A stretch of 57,389 bases of DNA from an uncultured Porphyromonadaceae bacterium (GTDB lineage: Bacteria; Bacteroidota; Bacteroidia; Bacteroidales; Muribaculaceae): NCBI GenBank assembly GCA_900548705.1, contig URLF01000002.1:1-57389 (forward strand). Reading direction: 5' to 3'. The notes beneath the pieces are model-generated. The model saw only the letters and a list, made by a program, of their open reading frames with translations, was not told the DNA's origin and searched no databases. The position numbers were made by a program, and so were the translations under genes. Shown one piece after another: positions 1-8,920 of this stretch. Each line of letters opens with the position of its first letter. Positions within the stretch are counted from its first letter, which is position 1.

Positions 1-631
1 GGCGGTAGCGGGTGAAGAAACTCCGGGTCATCAGGCCGAGACGGCCAAGCGCCCAGGTCAGCAGCGGTATCTCGAAAGTAACTCCCATCACGAAGAGCAT
101 CGACATGAAATTATCCATGTAAGAGTCGAGCGTGATGGTGTTGGGGATGTCAGCCGACAGCTGGTAGCCTGCAAGGAAACGTAGCGTCAGCGGGAAGATT
201 AGGAAATAGGCCGTCGCCATCCCGAGATAGAAAAGTATGTTGCCGAAGACAAACGCCGCCGAGGCGTTGCGCCGCTCATGGGGATAGAGGGCGGGAGCGA
301 CAAATCCCCACAGCTGGTAGACCAGCAGCGGGAAAGTGACCACCAGGGCGAGTTGGAACGACAACGACAGGTGGATGAAAAATTGCGACGCGAGTTGTGT
401 GTTGATGAGGGTGACGGAGAAGTCGGTGGTGTCGGGATCGGTCTCCCCCCCGAGGGCCGCGAGGCGGTCAAAGAGAGTGTAGAGCGGGAACGACCCGTGG
501 CAGGGCGCGAGAATCACCGCGTCGAAAATCCTGGGCATCAGGCAGAAAATAGCGACGGCGGCCACTAATAACGTGGCCCCCATCCGGAACAGCACCCCGC
601 GCAGCGCGTCGAGGTGGTCCCAGAAAGTCAT
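1..631 (-). CDS. tatC: Sec-independent protein translocase TatC, 3' end outside window
   Basis: TatC is the polytopic inner-membrane receptor of the twin-arginine pathway, which exports folded proteins. The minus-strand frame opens with ATG at 631 (MTFWDHLDALRG) and stays open for 210 residues to the window edge, so the C-terminus is missing. The N-terminal WDHL(D/E)xLR signature is followed by hydrophobic segments at about residues 13-30, 77-100, 113-137 and 160-185. The loop FPLLVYQLWGFVAPALYPHERR matches the conserved TatC loop that carries the F-x-P-E/H-E-R motif. It lies 70 bases downstream of tatA in the same direction, the usual Bacteroidales order, so the two are probably co-transcribed. 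Confidence 0.93.
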   Translation of the reverse strand, partial: MTFWDHLDALRGVLFRMGATLLVAAVAIFCLMPRIFDAVILAPCHGSFPLYTLFDRLAALGGETDPDTTDFSVTLINTQLASQFFIHLSLSFQLALVVTFPLLVYQLWGFVAPALYPHERRNASAAFVFGNILFYLGMATAYFLIFPLTLRFLAGYQLSADIPNTITLDSYMDNFMSMLFVMGVTFEIPLLTWALGRLGLMTRSFFTRYR

Positions 632-701
632 TTCTCGGGAATCCGGGGATGTAGCCAAAATGTAGGATAAGGAATTTGGAGGAGCCTCGGGCCCCGCCGG
701 G

Positions 702-917
702 TTATTTCTTGGAATCCTCCTCCACGGAGTCGGCCGCGTCTTTCAGCTCGCGGGAAGCGTCGTTGAGACCATCCTTGAAGGAACGGACACCTTTGCCGAG
801 CCCTTTCATCAGTTCAGGGATTTTCTTGCCGCCGAAAAGCAGCAGGACAACCAGGGCGATGATAATCCATTCGGAGCCGCCGGGGAGGCTGAGCAGGGGT
901 ATGAGGTTGTGGGTCAT
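702..917 (-). CDS. tatA: Sec-independent protein translocase TatA
   Basis: TatA is the small pore-forming subunit of the Tat pathway. The 71-residue protein has a short N-terminus, one membrane helix (about residues 16-29, ending LLLFGGKKIPEL), and an amphipathic helix rich in K, R and D/E ending in an acidic tail. The FGxKKIPEL hinge is diagnostic for TatA/E. A longer frame extends upstream, but the sequence before MTHNLIP is not TatA-like and runs towards the promoter, so the ATG at 917 is preferred. tatC follows on the same strand. Confidence 0.92.
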   Translation of the reverse strand: MTHNLIPLLSLPGGSEWIIIALVVLLLFGGKKIPELMKGLGKGVRSFKDGLNDASRELKDAADSVEEDSKK

Positions 918-998
918 ATGCAAGGGAAATGCGCAAATCTGGAATAATGGATAATGACAGAGGGGGAGGGGCGGGCCGTTATCCCCCTGCCGTGAGAG

Positions 999-1006
999 CA
1001 AAGTTA
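999..1006 (-). promoter_or_regulatory. -7 box of the tatAC promoter
   Basis: On the minus strand this reads TAACTTTG, a perfect match to the Bacteroidetes -7 consensus TAnnTTTG. I see no clear TTTG at the -33 distance. It would place the start about 75-80 bases before tatA. Confidence 0.55.
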
Positions 1007-1049
1007 CGGCTTTTGGATTGAATTTCATCGAGGTGTGGGATTTTTTTTG

Positions 1050-1057
1050 TAACTTTG
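1050..1057 (+). promoter_or_regulatory. -7 box of the fabD promoter
   Basis: TAACTTTG followed by GC matches TAnnTTTG and lies 34 bases before the fabD ATG, leaving a leader of about 27 bases. A T-rich run precedes it and no good -33 element is visible. It is divergent from the tatAC promoter. Confidence 0.6.
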
Positions 1058-1090
1058 CGCCCGGATTTGAATTTATTAACAGACTGACAT

Positions 1091-1969
1091 ATGAAAGCAT
1101 TCGTGTTTCCCGGCCAGGGCGCGCAGTTTGTTGGTATGGGCAAAGACCTGTACGAGCAGAGCGCCGAAGCCAAGGAGATGTTTGAGAAAGCCAACGATAT
1201 CCTGGGCTTCCGTATTACCGACCTGATGTTTGAAGGCACCGAAGAGGACCTCAAGCAGACAAAGGTGACCCAGCCCGCCGTGTTCCTCCACTCTGTCATC
1301 CTCTCGAAGGTGATTGGTGACGAGTTCAAGCCCGAGATGGTCGCAGGCCACTCCCTCGGCGAACTTTCCGCCCTTACCGCCGCCGGAGCCCTCAGCTTCG
1401 AGGATGGACTCAAGCTGGTAAGCGCCCGTGCCCGCGCGATGCAGAAGGCTTGCGAGATCAAGCCCTCCACGATGGCCGCCATCATCGCCCTCCCCGATGA
1501 GAAGGTGGAGGAGATTTGCGACGGTGTGGACGGTGTGGTTGTCGCCGCCAACTACAACTGCCCCGGTCAGATTGTGATTTCCGGTGAAATCGAGGCTGTC
1601 AACGCCGCCTGTGAGGCCGCCAAGGCTGCGGGTGCCAAACGTGCCCTCCCCCTGAAGGTCGGCGGTGCCTTCCATTCCCCGCTGATGGAACCCGCCCGTC
1701 AGGAACTCGCCGAGGCCATCGCCGCCACCGAGTTTCACACCCCCGTGTGTCCCGTCTACCAGAATGTCGACGCCGCTCCCCACACCGACCCCGCTGAAAT
1801 CAAAGCCAACCTCATCGCCCAGCTGACCGCCCCCGTGCGCTGGACCCAGACCGTGGCCAACATGGTTGCCGACGGCGCTACCGAGTTCGTCGAACTCGGC
1901 CCCGGCAAGGTGCTCCAGGGCCTTGTCAGCAAGGTGAGCCGTGATGTCGCAGTCTCCGGCCGTCAGTAA
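1091..1969 (+). CDS. fabD: Malonyl-CoA:ACP transacylase FabD
   Basis: FabD transfers malonate from CoA to acyl carrier protein, supplying the extender unit for type II fatty acid synthesis in the cytoplasm. The 292-residue protein has the usual length. It carries the N-terminal FPGQGAQ motif (6-12), the nucleophile elbow GHSLGE with Ser88, and the catalytic histidine in FHSPLM (His195). The ATG at 1091 directly precedes MKAFVFPGQGAQ, so the start is secure. It is transcribed alone, away from tatAC, and is followed by its own terminator. acpP and fabF of the same pathway are about 26 kb away. Confidence 0.97.
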   Translation: MKAFVFPGQGAQFVGMGKDLYEQSAEAKEMFEKANDILGFRITDLMFEGTEEDLKQTKVTQPAVFLHSVILSKVIGDEFKPEMVAGHSLGELSALTAAGALSFEDGLKLVSARARAMQKACEIKPSTMAAIIALPDEKVEEICDGVDGVVVAANYNCPGQIVISGEIEAVNAACEAAKAAGAKRALPLKVGGAFHSPLMEPARQELAEAIAATEFHTPVCPVYQNVDAAPHTDPAEIKANLIAQLTAPVRWTQTVANMVADGATEFVELGPGKVLQGLVSKVSRDVAVSGRQ

Positions 1970-1994
1970 ACAGACCAACCATAACTTTGCAATA

Positions 1995-2030
1995 AAAATC
2001 CCGAAGAGCCGTCGCGCTCTCCGGGATTTT
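1995..2030 (+). terminator. Intrinsic terminator after fabD
   Basis: A 15-base stem with one mismatch (1995-2009 with 2016-2030) and a 6-base loop begins 25 bases after the fabD stop. The outer arm bases are A on the left and T on the right, so it may work in both directions. Confidence 0.8.
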
Positions 2031-2083
2031 CTGTTTCTTGAAGAAGGGGGAAACCGGTCCTGAAGAATGGGCCGACCGGAAGC

Positions 2084-2323
2084 CTACTCCATGTAATCAT
2101 GATATGACGACAGGAGCTCCTTGGCCCGGGAAGCGTAACCCGCGGGCACAACAAGGCGCAGCGGCGTCCAGGTATCGGTCATCGGGAGAACCGAAGCCAA
2201 GGTCTGGTTGGTGACTTCGCATGGGATGCCGTTGCTGCGCAGCATCCCGGCGGCTATCTCTGCGGCCTGTATTGTCGGGAAATTGCCGATGGCCGTGGTC
2301 TGTGAATCTCGTTGGCTGTTCAT
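2084..2323 (-). CDS. Small DUF2007-like putative signal-transducing protein
   Basis: A 79-residue soluble protein starting MNSQRDSQ. The core (about residues 13-70) alternates strands and helices: a segment like GNFPTIQAAEIAAGMLRSNG, a central CEVTN strand, LRLVVPAGYASRAKELL, and an acidic end. This is the layout of the DUF2007 family, small PII-like ferredoxin-fold proteins of unknown function. I chose the ATG at 2323 over two upstream codons because the -7 box lies at 2345-2352. No partner gene is evident. The family call is moderate and the function is unknown. Confidence 0.65.
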   Translation of the reverse strand: MNSQRDSQTTAIGNFPTIQAAEIAAGMLRSNGIPCEVTNQTLASVLPMTDTWTPLRLVVPAGYASRAKELLSSYHDYME

Positions 2324-2344
2324 CGTCTGTTTCTTTGGTTTTTG

Positions 2345-2352
2345 CAAATATA
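2345..2352 (-). promoter_or_regulatory. -7 box upstream of the DUF2007-like gene
   Basis: The minus strand reads TATATTTG, matching TAnnTTTG, about 22 bases before the chosen start codon. Confidence 0.5.
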
Positions 2353-2427
2353 ACAAACAAAAACCGTAAAACCTATATTGATTCAGAAATTATTTTCCAT
2401 CCCCCTCTGCGGGGCATTATATAATAA

Positions 2428-2455
2428 AGCCCCGGCATCCGAAAACGCCGGGGCT
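2428..2455 (-). terminator. Terminator of the leucine-rich repeat protein gene
   Basis: A perfect 9-bp GC-rich stem (2428-2436 with 2447-2455) with a 10-base loop. On the minus strand it is followed by TTTATTATATAAT. It lies 17 bases past the stop of the 2473-5010 gene. Confidence 0.8.
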
Positions 2456-2472
2456 GAGATTGGGTCAGCGGT

Positions 2473-5010
2473 TTATTTGCTGAAAACTGTCTTGCGGATG
2501 GAGGAGCCTCGCTTCTCGATCACAATCTCTCCCTCCTGGGGGGTGAGAATCCTGATGCCTTGCAGGCTGTAGTATTCAACCTCCCCGGCGGCATCGGCTG
2601 AAATTGAGTCGAGTGCGCTCTTGGAGATTACCGTGATGGTGCATTCGGCGGTCACATCGCCACAGGTCACGGTGATTTTCGCTGTGCCTTCGATTACACC
2701 TTTGACAACCCCGTCGGCCACGGTCGCCACCTCCTCGTCGGATGATTGCCAGGTCAGGGTCTTGTCGGTGGTGTCTTCAGGCAGCACCTCGGCGGTGAGG
2801 GTCACGGTCTCGTCGACAATCACGGTGGCCTCGGTCTGGCTCAGGGTGATTTCGGTGGGAGCGATGCCTCCCACAGCTACTATCTTGGCGAAGTCGCTCC
2901 ATTCATACCCGGTCTTGTATGACTGGAATCCTGCGGCGGGGACATAGAGGGTGGCCTTTGTGTATGAATCGCTGTCGAATGCCTTGTCGGGGTCGGAGAT
3001 GAGTGGGGCGGTTTCAGCCTCGCAGGTCACTGACTCCAGATTCCAGCAACCGTAGAATACCAGATTGCCGAGCGACTGGAGCGAAGCGGGAAGCTGCAGG
3101 GAGGTAAGTCCCCAGCACCATGCGAAGGTGCGGAATCCGAGTGTGGTGATCCCTTCGGGAATTGAGAGTGTCCCGGTGAATCCCGGACAGCTCACAAACG
3201 CCTGTTCGCCGATGGAGGTCAGGCTCTCGCCGAGGGTGAGTTTCCCTTTGAATCCCTCACACATACCGAATGCGAGTGCGCCAATCGAGGTCACGTTGTC
3301 AGGGATGGTGAGTGGGCCTGAGAATTTCTCACAACCATAGAACGCGTTGTCGCCGATGGTCTGGAGGTTTGCCGGGAGAGTCAGCCAGCCGAAGAACTTG
3401 CTGCACCCGTTGAAGGCTCCGTCTCCGATGGTCAGGATGTTGGCTCCAAGTTCAAGTGAGCCGTTGAACCCGGAGCAGTTGAAGAACGCGCTTTTCCCGA
3501 TGGCGGTCACCGAAGAGGGTATGGAGAGTGAGCCGCTAAGGCCTGAACAGCTGTAAAACGCGCCGTCGGAGATGGCGGTGACTCCTGTCGGGATAGTCAA
3601 CGAGCCGGTGAGGCCGGTGCAATTGAAAAAGAGATTGTCCGGGATTATTGTCAGCCCGGAGGGGAGGGTCAGCTGGCCGTCGAATCCAGAGCAGCCCATA
3701 AAGGCGCTTGCTCCGATTGAGGTCAAGCTCTGTGGGAGGTTGAGGTCGCCGGTCAGGGACGCGCAGGAGGTGAACGCCCCCGCGCCGATGGTGGTGACCC
3801 CTTCGCCGAATGTCAGTGTGCCGTCAAGGCTGCGGCATCCTGAGAATGCCGATTCCCCGATGGTCTTTACTGATTCGGGGAGGGCTATCGAGCCTTTGAG
3901 GCCGCTGCACATCAGGAACGCGTCATCCCCGATGGTGACCACGCTGTTGCCGATGGTGAGGTCGCCGTTGAACCCGAGGCAGGCTGTGAACGCGTTGTTA
4001 CCGATTGTCGTCACCTTGTCGCCGATGGCCAGCGGGCCGGTGAGGTTCTGGCATCCGTTGAACGCGTCATTCCCGATGATTTCGAGATTGTCGCCGAGGG
4101 TGAGGGTCCCGGTCAGGTTGCGCATCCCCTTGAAAGCTCCCGCCTTGATTGACACCACGCGGTATTCCTTGCTGTCGAAAGTTACCGTGGAGGGTATGAC
4201 CAGGTCGGCGACATCCTCCGTGGGGTCGGTCAGGCCGTCGACTTCGGCTGTGAGAGCCAGCTTGTCGAGGGTGTAGTCGATTTTGCCTACCGTGGTCGAG
4301 GCCGCGAACAGGTTGCCGAGATTCTCCGTCGCGTTGTCCTTGACTGTGACGAAGGCGTGTCCCGACGGGGTGTGGGTGAAGTCAGACTCCTGTTTGAAGC
4401 CGCAATCCTCGTTGCTGAATGTGAACTTGTAAGGCTTGTCGGCCTTCGGCATCGCGTAGATGTAGAAACCGGTGCCGTCGACCATTCGGGTCGAGCCATA
4501 TCCGATGCCGGGATAGGGGCCGAACAGCTCAGACCCGTCATCAGCCACGGCGTAGACTTTCAGGCTGTTTTTGTCGGCGTCGATTGTGGTCTGGTTGTCA
4601 AGGAAGAGGATGAAATACTCGTTGGTTCCTCCGGCCACGACCTCCTGTATTCCGTTGGCGTTGGCGAGGAGGTAATAGTCTTTGTCCTCGAATGTCACCT
4701 CATAGTCGGGTTTGGTGTAACGCCAGCTGTCGGAATACTGGACGTTGGCGGTCTTCCCTATCGCGTCGTCGGGTAGGGGGAATTTGTCATATGTGATTCC
4801 ATCCACAGTGACCTGCCCTTTGGAATATCCGTCATATCCGAAGTCGAAATATGTCCCGTAGTCGCCGGGTGTGCCGAAGCCATACACATATACGAGCGGA
4901 CTCTCGAAACAGGTCTGGTTACTGATATAAATGGTCGGGGACGCGTTGGCTTGCAGGGAGCCGAGTCCGAGCGAACCGACCAGACAACAGAGGGGTAAAA
5001 GATGTTTCAT
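2473..5010 (-). CDS. Secreted BspA-type leucine-rich repeat protein with Ig-like and C-terminal sorting-like domains
   Basis: An 845-residue exported protein. Residues 1-24 are a signal peptide ending NASP. Residues 25-230 hold two beta-rich modules with aromatic residues spaced as in starch-binding modules (resemblance only). From about 270 to 690 there are some 16 tandem 23-residue repeats of the LRR_5/BspA type, pattern (T/S)IGxxAFxxCxxLxGxLxIPxxV, with the cysteine kept in almost every unit. A bacterial Ig-like group 2 domain (about 735-810) follows. The end, reading EYYSLQGIRI then GSSIRKTVF, resembles the short sorting domain of type IX secretion cargo. BspA-like proteins bind host proteins or glycans; the ligand here is unknown. 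It is monocistronic with its own terminator. Confidence 0.85.
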   Translation of the reverse strand: MKHLLPLCCLVGSLGLGSLQANASPTIYISNQTCFESPLVYVYGFGTPGDYGTYFDFGYDGYSKGQVTVDGITYDKFPLPDDAIGKTANVQYSDSWRYTKPDYEVTFEDKDYYLLANANGIQEVVAGGTNEYFILFLDNQTTIDADKNSLKVYAVADDGSELFGPYPGIGYGSTRMVDGTGFYIYAMPKADKPYKFTFSNEDCGFKQESDFTHTPSGHAFVTVKDNATENLGNLFAASTTVGKIDYTLDKLALTAEVDGLTDPTEDVADLVIPSTVTFDSKEYRVVSIKAGAFKGMRNLTGTLTLGDNLEIIGNDAFNGCQNLTGPLAIGDKVTTIGNNAFTACLGFNGDLTIGNSVVTIGDDAFLMCSGLKGSIALPESVKTIGESAFSGCRSLDGTLTFGEGVTTIGAGAFTSCASLTGDLNLPQSLTSIGASAFMGCSGFDGQLTLPSGLTIIPDNLFFNCTGLTGSLTIPTGVTAISDGAFYSCSGLSGSLSIPSSVTAIGKSAFFNCSGFNGSLELGANILTIGDGAFNGCSKFFGWLTLPANLQTIGDNAFYGCEKFSGPLTIPDNVTSIGALAFGMCEGFKGKLTLGESLTSIGEQAFVSCPGFTGTLSIPEGITTLGFRTFAWCWGLTSLQLPASLQSLGNLVFYGCWNLESVTCEAETAPLISDPDKAFDSDSYTKATLYVPAAGFQSYKTGYEWSDFAKIVAVGGIAPTEITLSQTEATVIVDETVTLTAEVLPEDTTDKTLTWQSSDEEVATVADGVVKGVIEGTAKITVTCGDVTAECTITVISKSALDSISADAAGEVEYYSLQGIRILTPQEGEIVIEKRGSSIRKTVFSK

Positions 5011-5036
5011 ATCGGTTGGGGTTAAAGATTAGTCCC

Positions 5037-5044
5037 CAAAGGTA
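5037..5044 (-). promoter_or_regulatory. -7 box upstream of the leucine-rich repeat gene
   Basis: The minus strand reads TACCTTTG, matching TAnnTTTG, 27 bases before the ATG at 5010. I see no clear -33 box. Confidence 0.5.
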
Positions 5045-5159
5045 TCAAAAAAAGGTTGGTGAATCTTTTGATATGAATCAATAAATTTTACAAAACGCCA
5101 AATAATCGGTGGAATTTGTGACATAATGCCAGTGGGTACGGTCTGATGGCACGGTTCTG

Positions 5160-5744
5160 TCAAGAGCGGCCATAGGCCTTCCTTACCCGTGACAGGGTTT
5201 CCTGGGTGATTTTGAGATACTGGGCGATGTGTTTCAGGGGGATGGCGTTAAGAATCTCCTGCGGGCGCCCGTTCAATAATGCCTCATAACGTGACCTCGC
5301 ATCCCCGGTGCCGAGTATCACATACCGCCTTTCAAGCACATACAGTTGCTCCATCAATACCTTCACTTCCCAGTCGCGGAGTTCGCTGCATCTCGCCAAG
5401 AGCTCCTTTATGTCATCAAACGGGACTTCATAGACCATCATGTCGGTTATCGCCTCGATTGAGAATATGGCTGCTTCGCCGGTATGCCATGCGGTGGGGG
5501 AAGTCACGACATCCCCCTTGGCTGCAAACCATCTTGTGTCCTCTTTCTCCTCTTTTTCATATAGCCCCCGGCAAAGACCGTCGGAGATGAAAAACACAGA
5601 TTCGCACTTGGCATCCTGGGTCACGAGGCGGCTGCGCCTGGGATATTGGCGCAAGGTGGCGACTTGTTCAAGTTGCCGGACAACAGCAGGGGACACAGGT
5701 TGTACGACCTGCAGGATTTCAGAAAGGCTCATCATGTCAGACAT
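5160..5744 (-). CDS. Crp/Fnr family transcriptional regulator
   Basis: A 194-residue regulator. Residues 10-120 form a cyclic-nucleotide-binding-like jelly roll (RLVTQDAKCESVFFISDGLCRG, then a segment ending AIFSIEAI). The C-terminus carries a helix-turn-helix, IPLKHIAQYLKITQETLSRV, the Crp-type recognition helix with TxETLSR. The cAMP-contact signature is not preserved, as in most Bacteroidetes members, so the ligand is unknown. The ATG at 5744 fits the promoter at 5807-5838. The longer frame to 5864 would begin upstream of the promoter and is not used. It is divergent from lptD, but no regulatory link is shown. Confidence 0.85.
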   Translation of the reverse strand: MSDMMSLSEILQVVQPVSPAVVRQLEQVATLRQYPRRSRLVTQDAKCESVFFISDGLCRGLYEKEEKEDTRWFAAKGDVVTSPTAWHTGEAAIFSIEAITDMMVYEVPFDDIKELLARCSELRDWEVKVLMEQLYVLERRYVILGTGDARSRYEALLNGRPQEILNAIPLKHIAQYLKITQETLSRVRKAYGRS

Positions 5745-5806
5745 ATAGCGAAGTAATGGTGATAACAGCTGCGGAATGAGAAGGTGTTTTCTGGGGGGAG
5801 TAACCA

Positions 5807-5838
5807 CAAAGGTAGTCAAACAACCCGATAACGCCAAA
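5807..5838 (-). promoter_or_regulatory. Complete promoter of the Crp/Fnr gene
   Basis: On the minus strand, -33 TTTG (5838-5835), a 20-base spacer and -7 TACCTTTG (5814-5807). Transcription would begin near 5800, about 56 bases before the ATG. Confidence 0.7.
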
Positions 5839-5973
5839 CCATATGTGGTTAAATTCCGCCGCAAGCCTCTTCCACGCTATATCACAACCCCGAATATGGT
5901 AATTAAGATTATTTATGGTTCGGTATTTGTCAAAAAAAACGATTGGGGTCTCTGTTGATTGGCTGGAAAATCG

Positions 5974-5981
5974 TAACTTTG
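5974..5981 (+). promoter_or_regulatory. -7 box of the lptD promoter
   Basis: TAACTTTG, a perfect -7 match, 42 bases before the TTG start of lptD. A TTG at 5955-5957 is slightly too close to be an ideal -33 box. Confidence 0.6.
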
Positions 5982-6022
5982 TGGCGCTATAATGCACTCT
6001 CATCTGTCTCCGACATTCCAAA

Positions 6023-8920
6023 TTGAAACGTCTTCAATTCTATATAATATTCCTGTTGATAGGTTTCTTCGTCGCGGCGAGTTTTCTGTCGCGCGACGGA
6101 GAAGGCTCGTTGCGTTCTGTCAGGGATGCGGCTGAAAGCCTTGATACCGTTGCCCCGGGGATTATGCCATCCGCTGATATGGAGGGAGTTGCCGGAGATG
6201 TGATTCCCTCTTTGCCCGACACTTTGGCTGGAATCGGTATCGACAGTATCGGCCACATCGCGGCTGATTCCATAGAAGTCCCGACGGACTCCGCCGGAGT
6301 GAAAAGGGGGGCGTTCGGTGTGGACTCGACATTCTTCACGGTGCGCGACTCCGTGAAGGGCTCCAGAATCAGGCGCACCAAGGCTGACCTTGACAACCAG
6401 GTCATCTTCTCCTCAAAGGACTCGATGATAATGGTGGGCCGCGAGATGACCTATATGTATGGCGACGGCCAGATTGACTACGGCGACCTCAAACTTACCG
6501 CCGAGGATATCGAGCTTGATATGGCCCAATCCGAGGTGTATGCCGTCGGAGTGGAGGACTCGCTCGGAGAGGTGATAGGTTCGCCAGTCTTCGAGGAGGC
6601 CGGGACCGCCTACGAGTCCGGAACGATGCGCTACAATTTCAAGAGCAAGCGAGGATACATCACCAACGTCATCACCCAGCAGGGTGAGGGATACCTCACC
6701 GGCGGTACCACCAAGAAGACTGACGGCGAGGACTTTTATGTCGAGAACGGCCGTTACACCACCTGCGACGACCATGAGTGTCCCCACTTCTACCTCCAGC
6801 TGACCCGCGCCAAGGTGAGGCCGAAGAAAAACATTGTCACCGGCCCGGCATATATGGTGCTGGCAGGTTTGCCTCTGCCGTTGGCTGTCCCCTTCGGATA
6901 TTTCCCTTTCAGTGACAAATACGCTTCGGGTGTCATCGTGCCTACATTCGGTGATGACTACAACCGTGGCTTCTACCTCAGCGACGGCGGATATTACTTC
7001 GCCATCAACGATTACATAGACCTTGCCCTGACTGGTGAAATCTACACCAAAGGTTCGTGGGGATTGTCGGCCCAGTCGACTTACGCCAAGCGCTACAAGT
7101 TCAACGGCCGTTTCAATATCAACTACCTCAAGACAATCAACGGCGAGAAGGGTGATTCCGACTACTCCACGGCCACCAACTTCCAGATTCTCTGGAGCCA
7201 CTCCCAGGATGCCAAGGCCAATCCCAACATGACCCTCTCGGCATCGGTCAACTTCACGACCTCGGGCTACTCGCGCAGCAGTGTCAACTCATATTATTCG
7301 AGCGCGTTCACTGAGAACACCAAGAGTTCGACCGTCAACATGACCTACCGTTTCCCCGAATCGAAGTGGCAGCTCTCGACATCGCTCAATGTCTCGCAGC
7401 GAACCCAGGACTCCACCCTCGCGGTCTCATTCCCGAATGTCAATGTCTCGATGTCGCAGACCTATCCCTTCAAGCGCAAGAAGGCTGTCGGGGATGAGAA
7501 ATGGTATGAGAAAATACGCATATCATATTCCGGACAGCTCCAGAACTCGCTGACAGCGCAGCAGGATGTCTTCTTCAAGAAGTCGCTGATTAAGGACTGG
7601 CGCAACGGTATGAAGCACAATATCCCTATCTCGGCCACATTCAATCTCTTCAAGTATTTCAACCTTACCCCGTCGATCAATGTGACCGACCGAATGTATA
7701 CCTCGAAGATTCGCCGCGAGTGGGATCCCGCAAAGTCCGCCGAGGTGACCGACACCACATACAGTTTCTACAACGTATGGGATTTCACTTCATCCGTGTC
7801 GCTCGACACCAAAATCTACGGTTTCTTCCAGCCTCTGCCGTTCCTTGGCGACAAGGTGAAGATGATACGCCATGTGCTGACCCCCACCATCTCTTTCTCC
7901 TACGCCCCTGACTTCTCCTCCCCTTGGTTCGGCTATTACGGCCAATATTCCTATGTCGATCCTGACGGGCGTTCACAGAGCCGCAAATACTCCATGTTCC
8001 CCAACGGCCTTTTCGGAGTGCCCGGTCAGGGTGAGACAGGTGCGGTCTCGGTCTCGCTGTCAAACAACTTGGAGATGAAGGTCAAGACCAACGACTCCAT
8101 CGGGGAGAAAAAGGTGTCGCTCATCGAGAACTTCACAATCTCGCAGAGCTACAACTTCGCCGCCGACTCGCTCAACTGGAGCAACATCAACACCTCGATA
8201 TTGCTGCGTCTGACCAAGCAGTTCAACCTCAACCTCAACGCCACATGGGATGTCTACACCTACCAGCTCAACTCGGCGGGGAATCCCGTCAGGGTCAATA
8301 TCCCGCGATGGAAAGCCGGAAAGGGGTGGGGTAAACTGTCATCCACCGGAACCTCATTCTCATATACCTTCAACAACGACACATTCAAGCGTGGCGACAA
8401 GAAAGGTAAAGGGAAAGGGGACAATGACAACACCGGCGGCACTGACGACAATGGCCAGTCATCCTTCGACAATACAGGTACGGATGGACGCCCGAGAGGT
8501 CCCCGCGAGGATTCGGGCGACGGCGACCTGCAGCTCGACAGCGACGGCTATGTCCCATGGAGTGTCCCCTGGAGCCTGACCGTGAACTATTCAATCAACT
8601 ACGCCTACGGCGAGTTTGATTACGATAAGCTGGAATATAAGGGTAAGTTCACCCAGAACCTGAGCCTTTCGGGCAATATCCGACCCACCAAGAACTGGGA
8701 AATTTCGGCTACCGCCTCATATGACTTCCAGCAACATAAGCTCGCCTATATGAACCTCAACGTGTCGCGCGACCTCCACTGCTTCACAATGAGGGCATCC
8801 GTGATACCGGTCGGGCCATACAAAAGCTACAACTTCCATATAGCCGTGAAGTCGTCGCTACTGTCCGACCTCAAATATGACAAACGCTCCTCTCAGTCCA
8901 ACGGTGTACAATGGTACTGA
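6023..8920 (+). CDS. lptD: LPS-assembly outer-membrane protein LptD (OstA-like)
   Basis: LptD is the outer-membrane barrel that inserts lipopolysaccharide into the outer leaflet. The 965-residue protein has an N-terminal hydrophobic segment (FYIIFLLIGFFVAASFLS), an OstA/LptA-like beta-jellyroll (about 130-270, including the segment ending TTCDDHECPHFYLQLTRAKV) and a long C-terminal region of alternating aromatic beta strands ending in VQWY. A disordered G/D/K-rich insert at about 790-840 probably forms a surface loop. Translation appears to start at TTG (6023): the frame has no ATG between the upstream stop at 5990 and the hydrophobic segment. Other LptD subunits are not in the window. Bacteroidetes LptD proteins diverge from the E. 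coli form. Confidence 0.85.
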   Translation: MKRLQFYIIFLLIGFFVAASFLSRDGEGSLRSVRDAAESLDTVAPGIMPSADMEGVAGDVIPSLPDTLAGIGIDSIGHIAADSIEVPTDSAGVKRGAFGVDSTFFTVRDSVKGSRIRRTKADLDNQVIFSSKDSMIMVGREMTYMYGDGQIDYGDLKLTAEDIELDMAQSEVYAVGVEDSLGEVIGSPVFEEAGTAYESGTMRYNFKSKRGYITNVITQQGEGYLTGGTTKKTDGEDFYVENGRYTTCDDHECPHFYLQLTRAKVRPKKNIVTGPAYMVLAGLPLPLAVPFGYFPFSDKYASGVIVPTFGDDYNRGFYLSDGGYYFAINDYIDLALTGEIYTKGSWGLSAQSTYAKRYKFNGRFNINYLKTINGEKGDSDYSTATNFQILWSHSQDAKANPNMTLSASVNFTTSGYSRSSVNSYYSSAFTENTKSSTVNMTYRFPESKWQLSTSLNVSQRTQDSTLAVSFPNVNVSMSQTYPFKRKKAVGDEKWYEKIRISYSGQLQNSLTAQQDVFFKKSLIKDWRNGMKHNIPISATFNLFKYFNLTPSINVTDRMYTSKIRREWDPAKSAEVTDTTYSFYNVWDFTSSVSLDTKIYGFFQPLPFLGDKVKMIRHVLTPTISFSYAPDFSSPWFGYYGQYSYVDPDGRSQSRKYSMFPNGLFGVPGQGETGAVSVSLSNNLEMKVKTNDSIGEKKVSLIENFTISQSYNFAADSLNWSNINTSILLRLTKQFNLNLNATWDVYTYQLNSAGNPVRVNIPRWKAGKGWGKLSSTGTSFSYTFNNDTFKRGDKKGKGKGDNDNTGGTDDNGQSSFDNTGTDGRPRGPREDSGDGDLQLDSDGYVPWSVPWSLTVNYSINYAYGEFDYDKLEYKGKFTQNLSLSGNIRPTKNWEISATASYDFQQHKLAYMNLNVSRDLHCFTMRASVIPVGPYKSYNFHIAVKSSLLSDLKYDKRSSQSNGVQWY

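Noticed and set aside
1982..1989. TAACTTTG box just after fabD on the plus strand
   Set aside because: It would start transcription inside the fabD terminator with no gene downstream on that strand. It is probably a chance match.
3572..4276. Long plus-strand open frame opposite the leucine-rich repeat gene
   Set aside because: It is the antisense of a repetitive gene. Stops are rare there because the same codons recur; the protein is repetitive in a way dictated by the other strand and has no start signals.
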